Assembly (NCBI GenBank): GCA_900767675.1
Contig: CAAFZX010000008.1
Span: 1-64,000 of the forward strand
Origin: an uncultured Collinsella sp.
GTDB lineage: Bacteria; Actinomycetota; Coriobacteriia; Coriobacteriales; Coriobacteriaceae
Direction: 5' to 3'
Length of the DNA: 64,000 nucleotides
Shown here: positions 57,090-64,000 of the stretch, piece after piece
Layout of the letters: each line of letters starts with the position of its first letter
Numbering within the stretch: position 1 is the stretch's first letter
The notes under the pieces: model-generated
Seen by the model: the letters and a program-made list of their open reading frames with translations, nothing else
Told to the model about the DNA's origin: nothing
Database searches by the model: none
Translations under genes and position numbers: made by a program

Positions 57090-57173
57090 GAGGCCGGGGC
57101 ATATCATCCCGTCCTCAAACATTCTCGGCCTTCGGCCTGCGAAACTGCGGGCGGGACGATATGTCCCGGCCTC
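57090..57173. repeat. Long palindrome with TTCG hairpin upstream of nrdG
   Basis: Arms 57090-57114 and 57149-57173 pair over 25 bases with three transition differences (G-U possible). The centre holds GGCCTTCGGCC (57127-57137). The nrdG ribosome site lies directly beside it, within CTCCCGGGAG (57083-57092), so folding might mask it. Confidence 0.8.
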
Positions 57174-57351
57174 ATGCAAAGGGTAACTCAATGAACGAAG
57201 CGAACATCGAGCATAGGGTTCGAGGTCCAATAAAAACTGGGTTGCGGCTCAACCGCTATCGCAAGTAAATCGCAGCTGCAGCTCGAATTATTTCCGCTAA
57301 GAACTTCGAGGAGTGAGCAGACCGCATACTGCATCTCAGCTACATCAACTT

Positions 57352-57489
57352 GGCCGCCCCGTAGCGAGGCCCCGGACCTTTGCTCGATATGAGTTCCGCA
57401 CGAACAGGAGGCGCCAGTGGCGCCTCCGTCGTGAGCCAGGACTGTCCGAAATAGCGAGTAAAGGTCCGGGGCCTCGCTACGGGGCGGCC
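57352..57489. repeat. Long palindrome, 35-base arms, after nrdD
   Basis: Arms 57352-57386 and 57455-57489 (GGCCGCCCCGTAGCGAGGCC...) match at 34 of 35 positions. The centre is a 9-3-9 hairpin, GGAGGCGCC-agt-GGCGCCTCC (57407-57427). It lies 12 bases downstream of the nrdD stop. The stretch 57174-57351 shows no other feature. Confidence 0.85.
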
Positions 57490-57500
57490 TGGGATGACTA

Positions 57501-59723
57501 TTAGAGATGCAGCACGCGGTCGCGGATCTCCTCGGTTCGACCCTGGTTCCAGAACTGGGTACCGATGTAGCCGCACGTACGACGGGCGACATTCATCTTC
57601 TCCTGGTCGCGGTTGCCGCAGTTGGGGCACTCCCACACCAGCTTACCGTCGTCCTCGACAATCTTGATCTCGCCATCGTAGCCGCACACCTGGCAGTAGT
57701 CGCTCTTGGTGTTGAGCTCGGCGTACATGATGTTGTCGTAGATGTACTGCATCACGCGGATGACAGCCTTGAGGTTGTCCTGCATGTTGGGAACCTCGAC
57801 GTAGGAGATGGCACCGCCCGGCGAAAGCTGCTGGAACATGCCCTCGAACTTGAGCTTGTCGAATGCGTCGATCTCCTCGGACACGTGGACGTGGTAGCTG
57901 TTGGTGATGTAGCCCTTGTCCGTCACGCCCGGGATGATGCCAAAACGACGCTGCAGGCACTTGGCGAACTTGTAGGTCGTCGACTCAAGCGGGGTACCGT
58001 ACAGCGAGAAGTCAATATCGCTTTCGGCCTTCCACTCGGCGCACTTGTCGTTCATGCGCTGCATGACGGCCATGGCAAAGGGCGTGCCCTCCTTCTCGGT
58101 GTGGCTGTGGCCCGTCATGTACTTGACGCACTCATACAGGCCGGCATACCCCAGGCTGATGGTGGAATAGCCGCCCACGAGCAGCTTATCGATCGTCTCG
58201 CCCTTCTTCAGACGCGCCAGGGCGCCGTACTGCCAAAGAATCGGCGCGGCATCCGAAAGCGTGCCCATCAGGCGCTCATGACGGCACAGCAGGGCACGAT
58301 GGCACAGCTCAAGGCGCTCATCGAAGATCTTCCAGAACTTGTCCATGTCCTGATGCGAGCTCAGCGCGACATCGGGCAGGTTGATGGTCACAACACCCTG
58401 GTTAAAGCGACCATAGTACTTAGGCTTGGTCGGGTCATAGTTCAGCGCGTTGGCGACATTGTTAAAGCCGTTGCCCGAACGGTCGGGCGTCAGGAAACTA
58501 CGGCAACCCATGCAGGTGTAGCAATCGCCGTTGCCGGCGGTCTCGCCCTTAGACAGCTTGAGCTCGCGCATCTTCTTCTCGGAGATGTAGTCGGGCACCA
58601 TGCGCTTGGCGGTGCACTTGGCAGCCAGCTGGGTCAGGTAGAAGTACGGGGAATTCTCGTGAACGTTATCGTCCTCGAGTACATAGATAAGCTTGGGGAA
58701 TGCCGGGGTAATCCACACACCGGCTTCGTTCTTAACGCCCTCATAGCGCTGACGAAGCGTCTCCTCCACAATCATGGCAAGGTCGTGCTTCTCCTGCGCT
58801 GAGCGAGCCTCGTTGAGATACATAAAGACCGTCACAAACGGCGCCTGGCCGTTTGTGGTCATAAGGGTCACGACCTGATACTGAATCGTCTGGACGCCGC
58901 GACGGATCTCGTCACGCAGACGGTCCTCAACGACCTCACGGACCTTTTCGGCAGATGCCGAAACACCGAGCTCCTCGAGCTCGCGGGCAACCTCGCCGCG
59001 AATCTTTTGACGGCTCACCTCAACAAAGGGGGCGAGATGGGTCAGCGAAATAGACTGGCCGCCGTACTGGGAGGAAGCAACCTGGGCGATAATCTGCGTC
59101 GCGATGTTGCAGGCAGTCGAGAAGCTGTGCGGCTTCTCGATCAGCGTGCCCGAGATAACGGTGCCGTTCTGGAGCATGTCCTCCAGGTTCACCAGGTCGC
59201 AGTTATGCATGTGCTGGGCAAAGTAGTCGGAATCGTGGAAGTGGATCAGGCCCTCATTGTGGGCATCCACGATCTCCTGGGGCAGCAGCACACGCTGAGT
59301 CAGGTCCTTGGAAATCTCGCCGGCCATATAGTCACGCTGGACGGAATTGACGGTCGGGTTCTTGTTAGAGTTCTCCTGCTTGACCTCTTCGTTATTGCAC
59401 TCGATCAGCGACAAAATCTTGTCGTCGGTCGTGTTCTTCTGGCGCTTCAGGCTCTGAACATAGCGATAGATGATGTAGTGGCGGGCAACCTCGTAGCAGT
59501 CGAGACGCATGATCTCGTCCTCGACCAAATCCTGGATCTCCTCGACCGAAACGGTGTGGCCCGCGTTCTCGCATGCCTCGGCGACGTTTTGTGCCGCGTA
59601 AACCACCTGGCGGTCGGTTAGACGAGAGCTCTCCTCGACCTCCAAGTTGGCGGCGCGGATGGCATTGACGATCTTATCGATGTCAAAGACAACCTCGGTG
59701 CCGCTGCGCTTGATGATCTTCAT
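57501..59723 (-). CDS. nrdD: Anaerobic (class III) ribonucleoside-triphosphate reductase
   Basis: 740 residues. Reduces NTPs to dNTPs without oxygen, using a glycyl radical and formate. Residues 1-90 form an ATP-cone domain (IIKRSGTEVVFDIDKIVNAIRAAN). The NrdD barrel has HFHDSDYFAQHMHNCDLVNL, GEVARELEELGVS, CYTCMGCRSFLTPD (two Cys, thiyl site region) and ISLGYAGLYECVKYMTGHSH. A zinc domain (CQVCGYDGE and WECPNCGN) is followed by the glycyl radical loop RRTCGYIGTQFW near the C-terminus. ATG 59723 has AAGAGG just upstream. NrdG is encoded downstream. NrdR-like boxes precede the promoter. Confidence 0.96.
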   Translation of the reverse strand: MKIIKRSGTEVVFDIDKIVNAIRAANLEVEESSRLTDRQVVYAAQNVAEACENAGHTVSVEEIQDLVEDEIMRLDCYEVARHYIIYRYVQSLKRQKNTTDDKILSLIECNNEEVKQENSNKNPTVNSVQRDYMAGEISKDLTQRVLLPQEIVDAHNEGLIHFHDSDYFAQHMHNCDLVNLEDMLQNGTVISGTLIEKPHSFSTACNIATQIIAQVASSQYGGQSISLTHLAPFVEVSRQKIRGEVARELEELGVSASAEKVREVVEDRLRDEIRRGVQTIQYQVVTLMTTNGQAPFVTVFMYLNEARSAQEKHDLAMIVEETLRQRYEGVKNEAGVWITPAFPKLIYVLEDDNVHENSPYFYLTQLAAKCTAKRMVPDYISEKKMRELKLSKGETAGNGDCYTCMGCRSFLTPDRSGNGFNNVANALNYDPTKPKYYGRFNQGVVTINLPDVALSSHQDMDKFWKIFDERLELCHRALLCRHERLMGTLSDAAPILWQYGALARLKKGETIDKLLVGGYSTISLGYAGLYECVKYMTGHSHTEKEGTPFAMAVMQRMNDKCAEWKAESDIDFSLYGTPLESTTYKFAKCLQRRFGIIPGVTDKGYITNSYHVHVSEEIDAFDKLKFEGMFQQLSPGGAISYVEVPNMQDNLKAVIRVMQYIYDNIMYAELNTKSDYCQVCGYDGEIKIVEDDGKLVWECPNCGNRDQEKMNVARRTCGYIGTQFWNQGRTEEIRDRVLHL

Positions 59724-59948
59724 CCTCTTGCCTCTTTCGCATCGTAGCCTCATTGCGCTTCAGAGCCAAACGATGCCCGGCAGGGCCTGTCCCTGTCTTG
59801 CGGCGCCGTCGCGCAATCTGTGTTCTCGATAAACCATAAGCCTCCATGCGGACATTCCCAGAAGCCGATCAAGCGGCTCAAGGACACGTTCAAAAGAGGC
59901 AGTTAAGGTCTTCGTTCTCTGTCCGCCATCTATCATACGACAAAGAGG
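59724..59948 (-). other. nrdD leader region
   Basis: About 225 bases between the likely transcription start and nrdD. It holds no clear riboswitch. A short ORF (about 59760-59837, MVYREHRLRDGAARQGQALP...) has GGAGG only three bases from its ATG and is not convincing. Confidence 0.35.
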
Positions 59949-59964
59949 CATCTATATCCTGTAT
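59949..59964. promoter_or_regulatory. Candidate NrdR box 2
   Basis: CATCTATATCCTGTAT (9 of 16 positions agree with ACACTATATATAGTGT by eye). It overlaps the -10 element. Its centre is 32 bases from the stronger box at 59981, the expected three-turn spacing. Confidence 0.45.
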
Positions 59965-59980
59965 TCTTTTTTTAGGTCAA
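59951..59980 (-). promoter_or_regulatory. nrdD promoter
   Basis: On the minus strand TTGACC (59980-59975), 18 bases, TATAGA (59956-59951). Confidence 0.55.
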
Positions 59981-59996
59981 ACACAACATATAGTGT
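59981..59996. promoter_or_regulatory. Candidate NrdR box 1
   Basis: ACACAACATATAGTGT, close to the NrdR consensus ACAC-x8-GTGT with an AT-rich core. It lies directly upstream of the nrdD -35 element. The NrdR repressor gene itself is not in the window. Confidence 0.65.
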
Positions 59997-60197
59997 TTCA
60001 GCAGGTCAAAGCAATTAGTCATTTTGCAAACGCATTAAAAATGAAGGGCTCTTGGCAGAGTGCTAAAACGTTATCAGCTCGACTACCTGCACGGCAGTTT
60101 TGAAACCCCCTCAACCGCGCCGCTGACAAATCCTACCAAAACCAAGCCGCTCACGCCAAAAGAATCCAAAAGATTATGCTTGACCAACATGTTGCGG

Positions 60198-60277
60198 TCG
60201 AATGCCGGCGGACGGAGCGACAGGACTGTAAACGCTCGGAAGACTACAGCCCCGGCGCCCCGTCCGCCGGCATTCGA
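60198..60277. repeat. Palindrome with perfect 18-base arms
   Basis: TCGAATGCCGGCGGACGG at 60198-60215 and its exact complement at 60260-60277. The 44-base interior holds a further CTGTA/TACAG stem. It lies 14 bases after the stop of the small membrane protein (minus strand). The stretch 59997-60197 is AT-rich and shows no gene. Confidence 0.85.
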
Positions 60278-60291
60278 TAGGCGAGGATCTA

Positions 60292-60759
60292 TTACCTCTC
60301 TTCGCGAACCATCATGCGGCCGAGAGCCGCTGTAAAGGGATCGAGCAGCACGCCGGCGATAACCACAAAGGCCCATCCCTTTGTGACGAGGCCGGCCCAA
60401 CGCGCGAAGAACGTACGGCCTTCAATCGTTCCGAATCCTCCCTGGAAGGCAATCTCGCCAAAACCGATCACCATAAAAAGGAGCGTGGCACCGATGACCG
60501 TACCGGCGATCTTGTGTGATGCACTCCCCTGCTCAAAAGCAAAAAAGTCCAGGCACATACCGACTGTTTTGCCAAACAGCGGGAGTGCGCTCAGAACCTC
60601 GGCGATCACCGTGGCCACGACGAGTTGTCCCCAAAAGCCCGTGGGGCCCGTCAGATCCAAGCCAGGCGCCCCTTCAATGATGGGGAGAAACGCGCAGAGC
60701 AATAGCGGGTTAAAGAAGCCGTTGAGAATACCGATAACGCGCCTGACAGGTAACTTCAT
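60292..60759 (-). CDS. Four-helix integral membrane protein
   Basis: 155 residues with four predicted membrane helices (GILNGFFNPLLLCAFLPII, LVVATVIAEVLSALPLF, IAGTVIGATLLFMVIGFGEIAF, GWAFVVIAGVLLDPFTAAL). ATG 60759 follows GAAAGG; the 67 residues before it are Arg/Ser/Pro-rich and belong to non-coding DNA. No family is recognised. It is the last gene of a run of four on the minus strand (phosphotransacylase, butyrate kinase, MFS, this). It may assist the transporter or handle the same organic acid, but this is only inferred. Confidence 0.75.
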   Translation of the reverse strand: MKLPVRRVIGILNGFFNPLLLCAFLPIIEGAPGLDLTGPTGFWGQLVVATVIAEVLSALPLFGKTVGMCLDFFAFEQGSASHKIAGTVIGATLLFMVIGFGEIAFQGGFGTIEGRTFFARWAGLVTKGWAFVVIAGVLLDPFTAALGRMMVREER

Positions 60760-60793
60760 AGCCGTAAGCCTTTCAAAGTCATTGATAGACAGA

Positions 60794-60819
60794 GGGCCGC
60801 CGGCATATGTCGGCGGCCC
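60794..60819 (-). terminator. Hairpin between the MFS and membrane protein genes
   Basis: GGGCCGCCG and CGGCGGCCC pair around an eight-base loop. There is no U-tract, so it may be a processing or attenuation structure within the operon. Confidence 0.5.
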
Positions 60820-60859
60820 CGATAAAACATGATGTACGGCAAAGCAACTACTCGAGCGG

Positions 60860-62059
60860 CTACTCCGCCTCGCCGCCGGCCGCCATCTTCTCGGCCTCGG
60901 CAAGCTGGGCCGGGGTGAGCTTGCGATACTTAATGGCGCCAAAGACGACACAAGCCGCACAGACGATCATGCCGGCGATGAACTTCTGGTCAATCGTTGC
61001 ACCAAACGGCGACGTCACGGCCTCAAACACAATGGGAGACAATGCCATGCCAAAGTTGATACCTGCCATGCCAATGGCGAGGTTAAACGCACGTCCCTCG
61101 GGGGCAGAGTTGCCGGCGGCAAAATTGCCCTCCAGCGGCACGTAGGTCTCCTTGCCCAGCGCAACGACAAAACCCGCAACGCACAGCACCATAAAGGCGG
61201 GCGCAACCAGCGTCAGGCCCAGGCCGACGAGCGTCACGCCCCACGCGATCGGCATAGCCAGGTTCTTAAACTTGGCAAACAGCGGACCGACCAAAAGACC
61301 AGCCGCAATACCGGCAACGGTCATAACGGTAGAGGCAAGACCGGCCTCCACGGTACCGCCAAAGCCGCGACCTACAACAAGCAGCGAAACGTTGGAGCTG
61401 AAGAGCTGGAACGTAAGTACGAACACAAAGCTCATGAGCGTGATAATCGCGACCTCTTTAGGCATATTGGCAAACACGTTGACCTTGCGCTTGGGCTCAA
61501 GATGACCCTCAGGAAGGCAAACAGCCTCGATTACGATGAAAATGATCATGATGAAGTACGCCGCATAGCTGTGGAACCACTCGGCAGAACCCAAGATGCC
61601 GGAAACCATCGTCCAGATAATGCCGCCCAGTGCAACAAAAGTGGAGTAGATGCCCATGACAAACGAGCGCTGCTTTCCGCCAAAGTAATCCGCGATAAGA
61701 GCGTCCGTTGAATTCTGCACGGCGCCGAGACCAAGGCCCATGACAGCAGAAGCCGCTAAGACTTGGCCGAGCGAGTCGTGGAACACCAGCACCGAGGCGC
61801 CTGCCAGCATCACGATAATGTGACCGACGAGCGTCGTCTTCTTCTTGGACACGCGAGAGGCAAGCTGTGAAGAGACGAGCATGGCGGACAACGCCATCAT
61901 CAACGGGATGATGCCGATGATCATCTGGACGGCAGCGATGTTCTCGTTGGGAAACGCCGCCGCAACAGAGGCCACGATAGGGACGGGCACGAGCATGCCC
62001 ATGATGCACATGGCGGCTGCGTAAATGCCCACCAGGTACTTGATCTTGGTTTTATCCAT
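60860..62059 (-). CDS. MFS transporter
   Basis: 399 residues, about twelve transmembrane helices. Typical MFS features: IPLMMALSAMLVSSQLASRVSKKKTTLVGHI near 50-80 (loop 2-3 G-x-x-x-D-like motif region with basic residues), AASAVMGLGLGAVQNSTDALIADYF near 103, and a central cytoplasmic loop LEPKRKVNVFANMPKEV near 190. It is between butyrate kinase and a small membrane protein on the same strand. Uptake or efflux of an organic acid related to the kinase is plausible. A short hairpin lies upstream (about 62093-62117). Confidence 0.9.
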   Translation of the reverse strand: MDKTKIKYLVGIYAAAMCIMGMLVPVPIVASVAAAFPNENIAAVQMIIGIIPLMMALSAMLVSSQLASRVSKKKTTLVGHIIVMLAGASVLVFHDSLGQVLAASAVMGLGLGAVQNSTDALIADYFGGKQRSFVMGIYSTFVALGGIIWTMVSGILGSAEWFHSYAAYFIMIIFIVIEAVCLPEGHLEPKRKVNVFANMPKEVAIITLMSFVFVLTFQLFSSNVSLLVVGRGFGGTVEAGLASTVMTVAGIAAGLLVGPLFAKFKNLAMPIAWGVTLVGLGLTLVAPAFMVLCVAGFVVALGKETYVPLEGNFAAGNSAPEGRAFNLAIGMAGINFGMALSPIVFEAVTSPFGATIDQKFIAGMIVCAACVVFGAIKYRKLTPAQLAEAEKMAAGGEAE

Positions 62060-62133
62060 GATCCATCCTTACACTTAAAGAAAAGGGTCGGAGCGGCCAG
62101 GCATCACCAGCGGCCGCCCCAAACACAGCACTA

Positions 62134-63246
62134 TTAGTCGTTGAATCCGGTGAACACGGGCTCTCCGCTGTACACGAGCGCTTCCTCGACACCATCGAGC
62201 ACGCGGCAGGCGCCAGACGCCATCGCCTCAAGTTCAAACTCGCCGGGATAAGCCGATACGGGAGCGATCCAAGAGCAGCATTCCTCAATCGAAGCAACGA
62301 GCTCCTTGCTGTGGACCATGCCGCCTCCGAGCAAGATGCCGTCGACGTCGCCCTTCAGCACGCAGGCCATCTCGCCAATCCACTTGCAGATTTGGTAAAC
62401 CATTGCATCCCAGGCGCGTGCTGCAGCCTTATCGCCCGCAGCGGCACGTTCACACACCTCGATGGCATCGGACGTACCCAAAAGGTCAACGAAGCCACCG
62501 GTCTTCATGCAATGGGCGCGGGCAACGTCGAGGCCATGTTCCGCCGTATACTTCGCGACCTCGATTGCGGGGACCGAGCCACAGCGCGTCGGCGCCATGG
62601 GGCCCTCGCCGCCGACGATGTCGTTGCCGTCGACCATCTTGCCCTTAAGGTGAGCGGAAATCGAAATGCCACCGCCGATATGACAAACAATAAAGTTACA
62701 CTCGTCATATGCGCGACCGAGCTTTGCCGCGTGACGAATGGCAGTCTCTTTAAGATTAAGGGCGTGCAGGTGCACGTTTCGATACACGCCCTTAATGCCT
62801 GTCATACGTGCGAGGTCGCACAGCTCGTCGGTATCGGGAGGATTCACCACAAAAGAGGGCTTTCCCGTCTTTGAGGCGAACTCATGGGCAATCTGGGGGC
62901 CAAGCTGCGCCGGGTGCTGAATGCCGTTCGCACCGATGCGGGCATGCTCGAGCATGACCTCGTTGATGGCATACGTGCCGCCGGGCAACGAAAGCAAGCC
63001 GCCGCCGCGACCGACAAATGCATCAAAGTCCTCGAGCTTCAAGCCCGCCTCCCCCAGTGCTCCAAGAATCAGATCGCAGCGATACGGCATCTGAGCCGAA
63101 ACCCCATCGAACTGGGCGAGGTCCTTCGCATCGTGCGCAACGTTCTTGCTGAGCTTGCACTCATCACCCTCAAAAACGCCCACCTTCGTGGAAGTGGAGC
63201 CCGGGTTGATTACCAGGATGCGCCAGGGAGTCTTTTTATCGGACAT
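62134..63246 (-). CDS. buk: Butyrate kinase
   Basis: 370 residues, ASKHA acetokinase family, Buk branch. ILVINPGSTSTKVGVFEGD near 10-28 is the phosphate loop 1. AFVGRGGGLLSLPGGTYAINEVML near 76, GIQHPAQLGPQIAHEFA near 108, FVVNPPDTDELCDLARMTGI near 132, FIVCHIGGGISISAHLKGKMVDGNDIVGGEGPMAPTRCGSVPAI near 185 and GILLGGGMVHSKELVASIEECCSWIAPVSAYPGEFELEAMASGA near 302 are all as in Buk. It makes ATP from butyryl or related acyl phosphate. The phosphotransacylase gene lies four bases upstream. GGAGG precedes the ATG. Confidence 0.94.
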   Translation of the reverse strand: MSDKKTPWRILVINPGSTSTKVGVFEGDECKLSKNVAHDAKDLAQFDGVSAQMPYRCDLILGALGEAGLKLEDFDAFVGRGGGLLSLPGGTYAINEVMLEHARIGANGIQHPAQLGPQIAHEFASKTGKPSFVVNPPDTDELCDLARMTGIKGVYRNVHLHALNLKETAIRHAAKLGRAYDECNFIVCHIGGGISISAHLKGKMVDGNDIVGGEGPMAPTRCGSVPAIEVAKYTAEHGLDVARAHCMKTGGFVDLLGTSDAIEVCERAAAGDKAAARAWDAMVYQICKWIGEMACVLKGDVDGILLGGGMVHSKELVASIEECCSWIAPVSAYPGEFELEAMASGACRVLDGVEEALVYSGEPVFTGFND

Positions 63247-63249
63247 ATC

Positions 63250-64000
63250 TTAAGCCTCCTTAAGCGCCTGGGCGCGCACGCAGCTCATCACCACGTTGCC
63301 GACGATCTCGTCGACGGGCGCAGAGCGCGAGCAATCGCACACGATCTTCTTGAAGCCCTGAAGCATGGGGCCGTAAGCATTGGCGCCGGTCAGGTTCTGG
63401 ATGATCTTGACGCCGATATTGCCCACGTTGATATCAGGCCAGATGACCACGTTGGCCTGTCCCGCAACAGCGGACTCACGATGTACCTTCTTGGCCGCAA
63501 CCTTGGGGTTAATCGCCGAATCAAACTGGAACTCACCGTCGATGGCAAGGTCGGGACGGCGATCGTTGGCAATCTCGCGAGCGCGGCGCACTTTGTCGAC
63601 GAGCTCGTTATCCATCGAGCCGTCAGTCGAATGCGAAAGCAGCGCGCAACGGGTATCCCATCCGGTCAGCGAGCGCACCGTTTCGCTCGACGAAATCGCG
63701 ATTGAGGCAAGCTCCTCGCTCGTGGGGTCAACGCAAACGGCAGAATCGCCAAAAGCCAAAAGGCCGCCTTCGCCGCCAGTCCAGTTGGGAATATCGGCAA
63801 TGCCGCAAGAGCTTACGGTATCGACGCCATCGGCAAGGCCGACGATAGTCTGTCCCGCCAGGATAATATCGCCCGTGGCGTTATCGATGCCGGCGAACAT
63901 TACGTCGACATCGCCGAGTACCTGCAAAATCAGGGCGCGCTCAAGCGGACGCGTCATACGGCGCGCGGCGCCCTTGGGCTTAAACTTGCAATCCGGATGC
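63250..64000 (-). CDS. Phosphate acetyl/butyryltransferase, C-terminal part (cut by window edge)
   Basis: At least 249 residues; the frame runs off the right edge. PTA_PTB-family motifs: MTRPLERALILQVLGDVDVMFAGIDNATGDIILAGQTIVGLADG near the visible start, GDSAVCVDPTSEELASIAISS, and AGQANVVIWPDINVGNIGVKIIQNLTGANAYGPMLQGF at the C-terminus, which is typical of the acyl-phosphate-forming transferases. It transfers an acyl group from CoA to phosphate. The pair with buk suggests butyryl-CoA to butyrate with ATP gain; acetyl or branched acyl groups are possible. Confidence 0.9.
   Translation of the reverse strand, partial: HPDCKFKPKGAARRMTRPLERALILQVLGDVDVMFAGIDNATGDIILAGQTIVGLADGVDTVSSCGIADIPNWTGGEGGLLAFGDSAVCVDPTSEELASIAISSSETVRSLTGWDTRCALLSHSTDGSMDNELVDKVRRAREIANDRRPDLAIDGEFQFDSAINPKVAAKKVHRESAVAGQANVVIWPDINVGNIGVKIIQNLTGANAYGPMLQGFKKIVCDCSRSAPVDEIVGNVVMSCVRAQALKEA

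Noticed and set aside
59760..59837. 25-residue upstream ORF in the nrdD leader
   Set aside because: Its GGAGG is only three bases from the ATG and there is no regulatory pattern to the codons.
60083..60190. 35-residue hydrophobic ORF near nrdD (MLVKHNLLDSFGVSGLVL...)
   Set aside because: No ribosome binding site, and part of its frame runs into a palindromic repeat.
1..64000. CRISPR arrays, tRNA, rRNA, prophage or insertion sequence
   Set aside because: No regular short repeats with spacers, no cloverleaf or rRNA sequence, and no transposase or phage structural motif in any frame I read.

Overview
The window is 64 kb of a GC-rich chromosome with dense coding on both strands. The gene set is that of a strictly anaerobic fermenter: L-lactate dehydrogenase, an anaerobic class III ribonucleotide reductase pair (nrdD/nrdG), phosphotransacylase plus butyrate kinase, a flavodoxin and DUF3793 pair, and a ferredoxin-tailed aldo/keto reductase. 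With Actinobacteria-like composition and Shine-Dalgarno starts, this points to a gut Coriobacteriia member, most like Collinsella. That assignment is inference from gene content; no rRNA or tRNA is visible in the window.

Layout. 1-4.1 kb: ldh (cut by the left edge), a class I/II aminotransferase and glutamine-dependent NAD synthetase. 4.2-8.5 kb: a visibly AT-rich island on the minus strand holding a DUF2087 protein, an MFS exporter, a B12-binding-type radical SAM protein with a winged-helix-like tail, and a 36-residue peptide gene with a strong ribosome binding site and its own terminator. It looks like an acquired peptide-modification (RiPP-like) locus and is the best candidate for an undescribed system. 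8.6-16.2 kb: two lineage-specific low-complexity proteins, EttA, an SdpI/SdpR-like pair, a 28-residue hydrophobic peptide, TcdA and a TatD-family nuclease. 16.2-27.6 kb: a ten-gene minus-strand catabolic operon with a GntR/UTRA regulator. It carries SIS deglycase, FrlC-like epimerase, two PfkB kinases, two amidohydrolases, BtpA, YjbQ, an FGGY kinase and a YfcC transporter, which suggests use of Amadori (fructosamine-type) compounds or a related glycated substrate.

27.7-36.7 kb: HAD phosphatases, pgi, a truncated Fe-ADH-like protein, PAP2 phosphatase, an SOS-type Y-family polymerase with YolD behind a LexA-like box, a heavy-metal-binding protein behind a CsoR-like site, and DUF3793 plus flavodoxin. 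36.7-48.2 kb: a polar amino acid ABC transporter whose permease carries an extra exported domain, endonuclease IV, aldo/keto reductase, cyclase, PanE-like reductase, a secreted protein, and metY with a short upstream ORF and a divergent LysR regulator. 48.3-56.4 kb: rnhA, an oxidoreductase, acylphosphatase, PerR-like regulator, a SlyD/UreE-like pair, M19 dipeptidase, YgjP-like protease, folB, HD hydrolase and folE. 56.5-64 kb: nrdG/nrdD with candidate NrdR boxes, then a membrane protein, MFS transporter, butyrate kinase and a phosphotransacylase cut by the right edge.

A recurring feature outside the genes is a set of long imperfect palindromes (arms of 18-35 bp, several with a TTCG-capped central hairpin) in intergenic gaps. 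They look like dispersed structured repeats rather than simple terminators.
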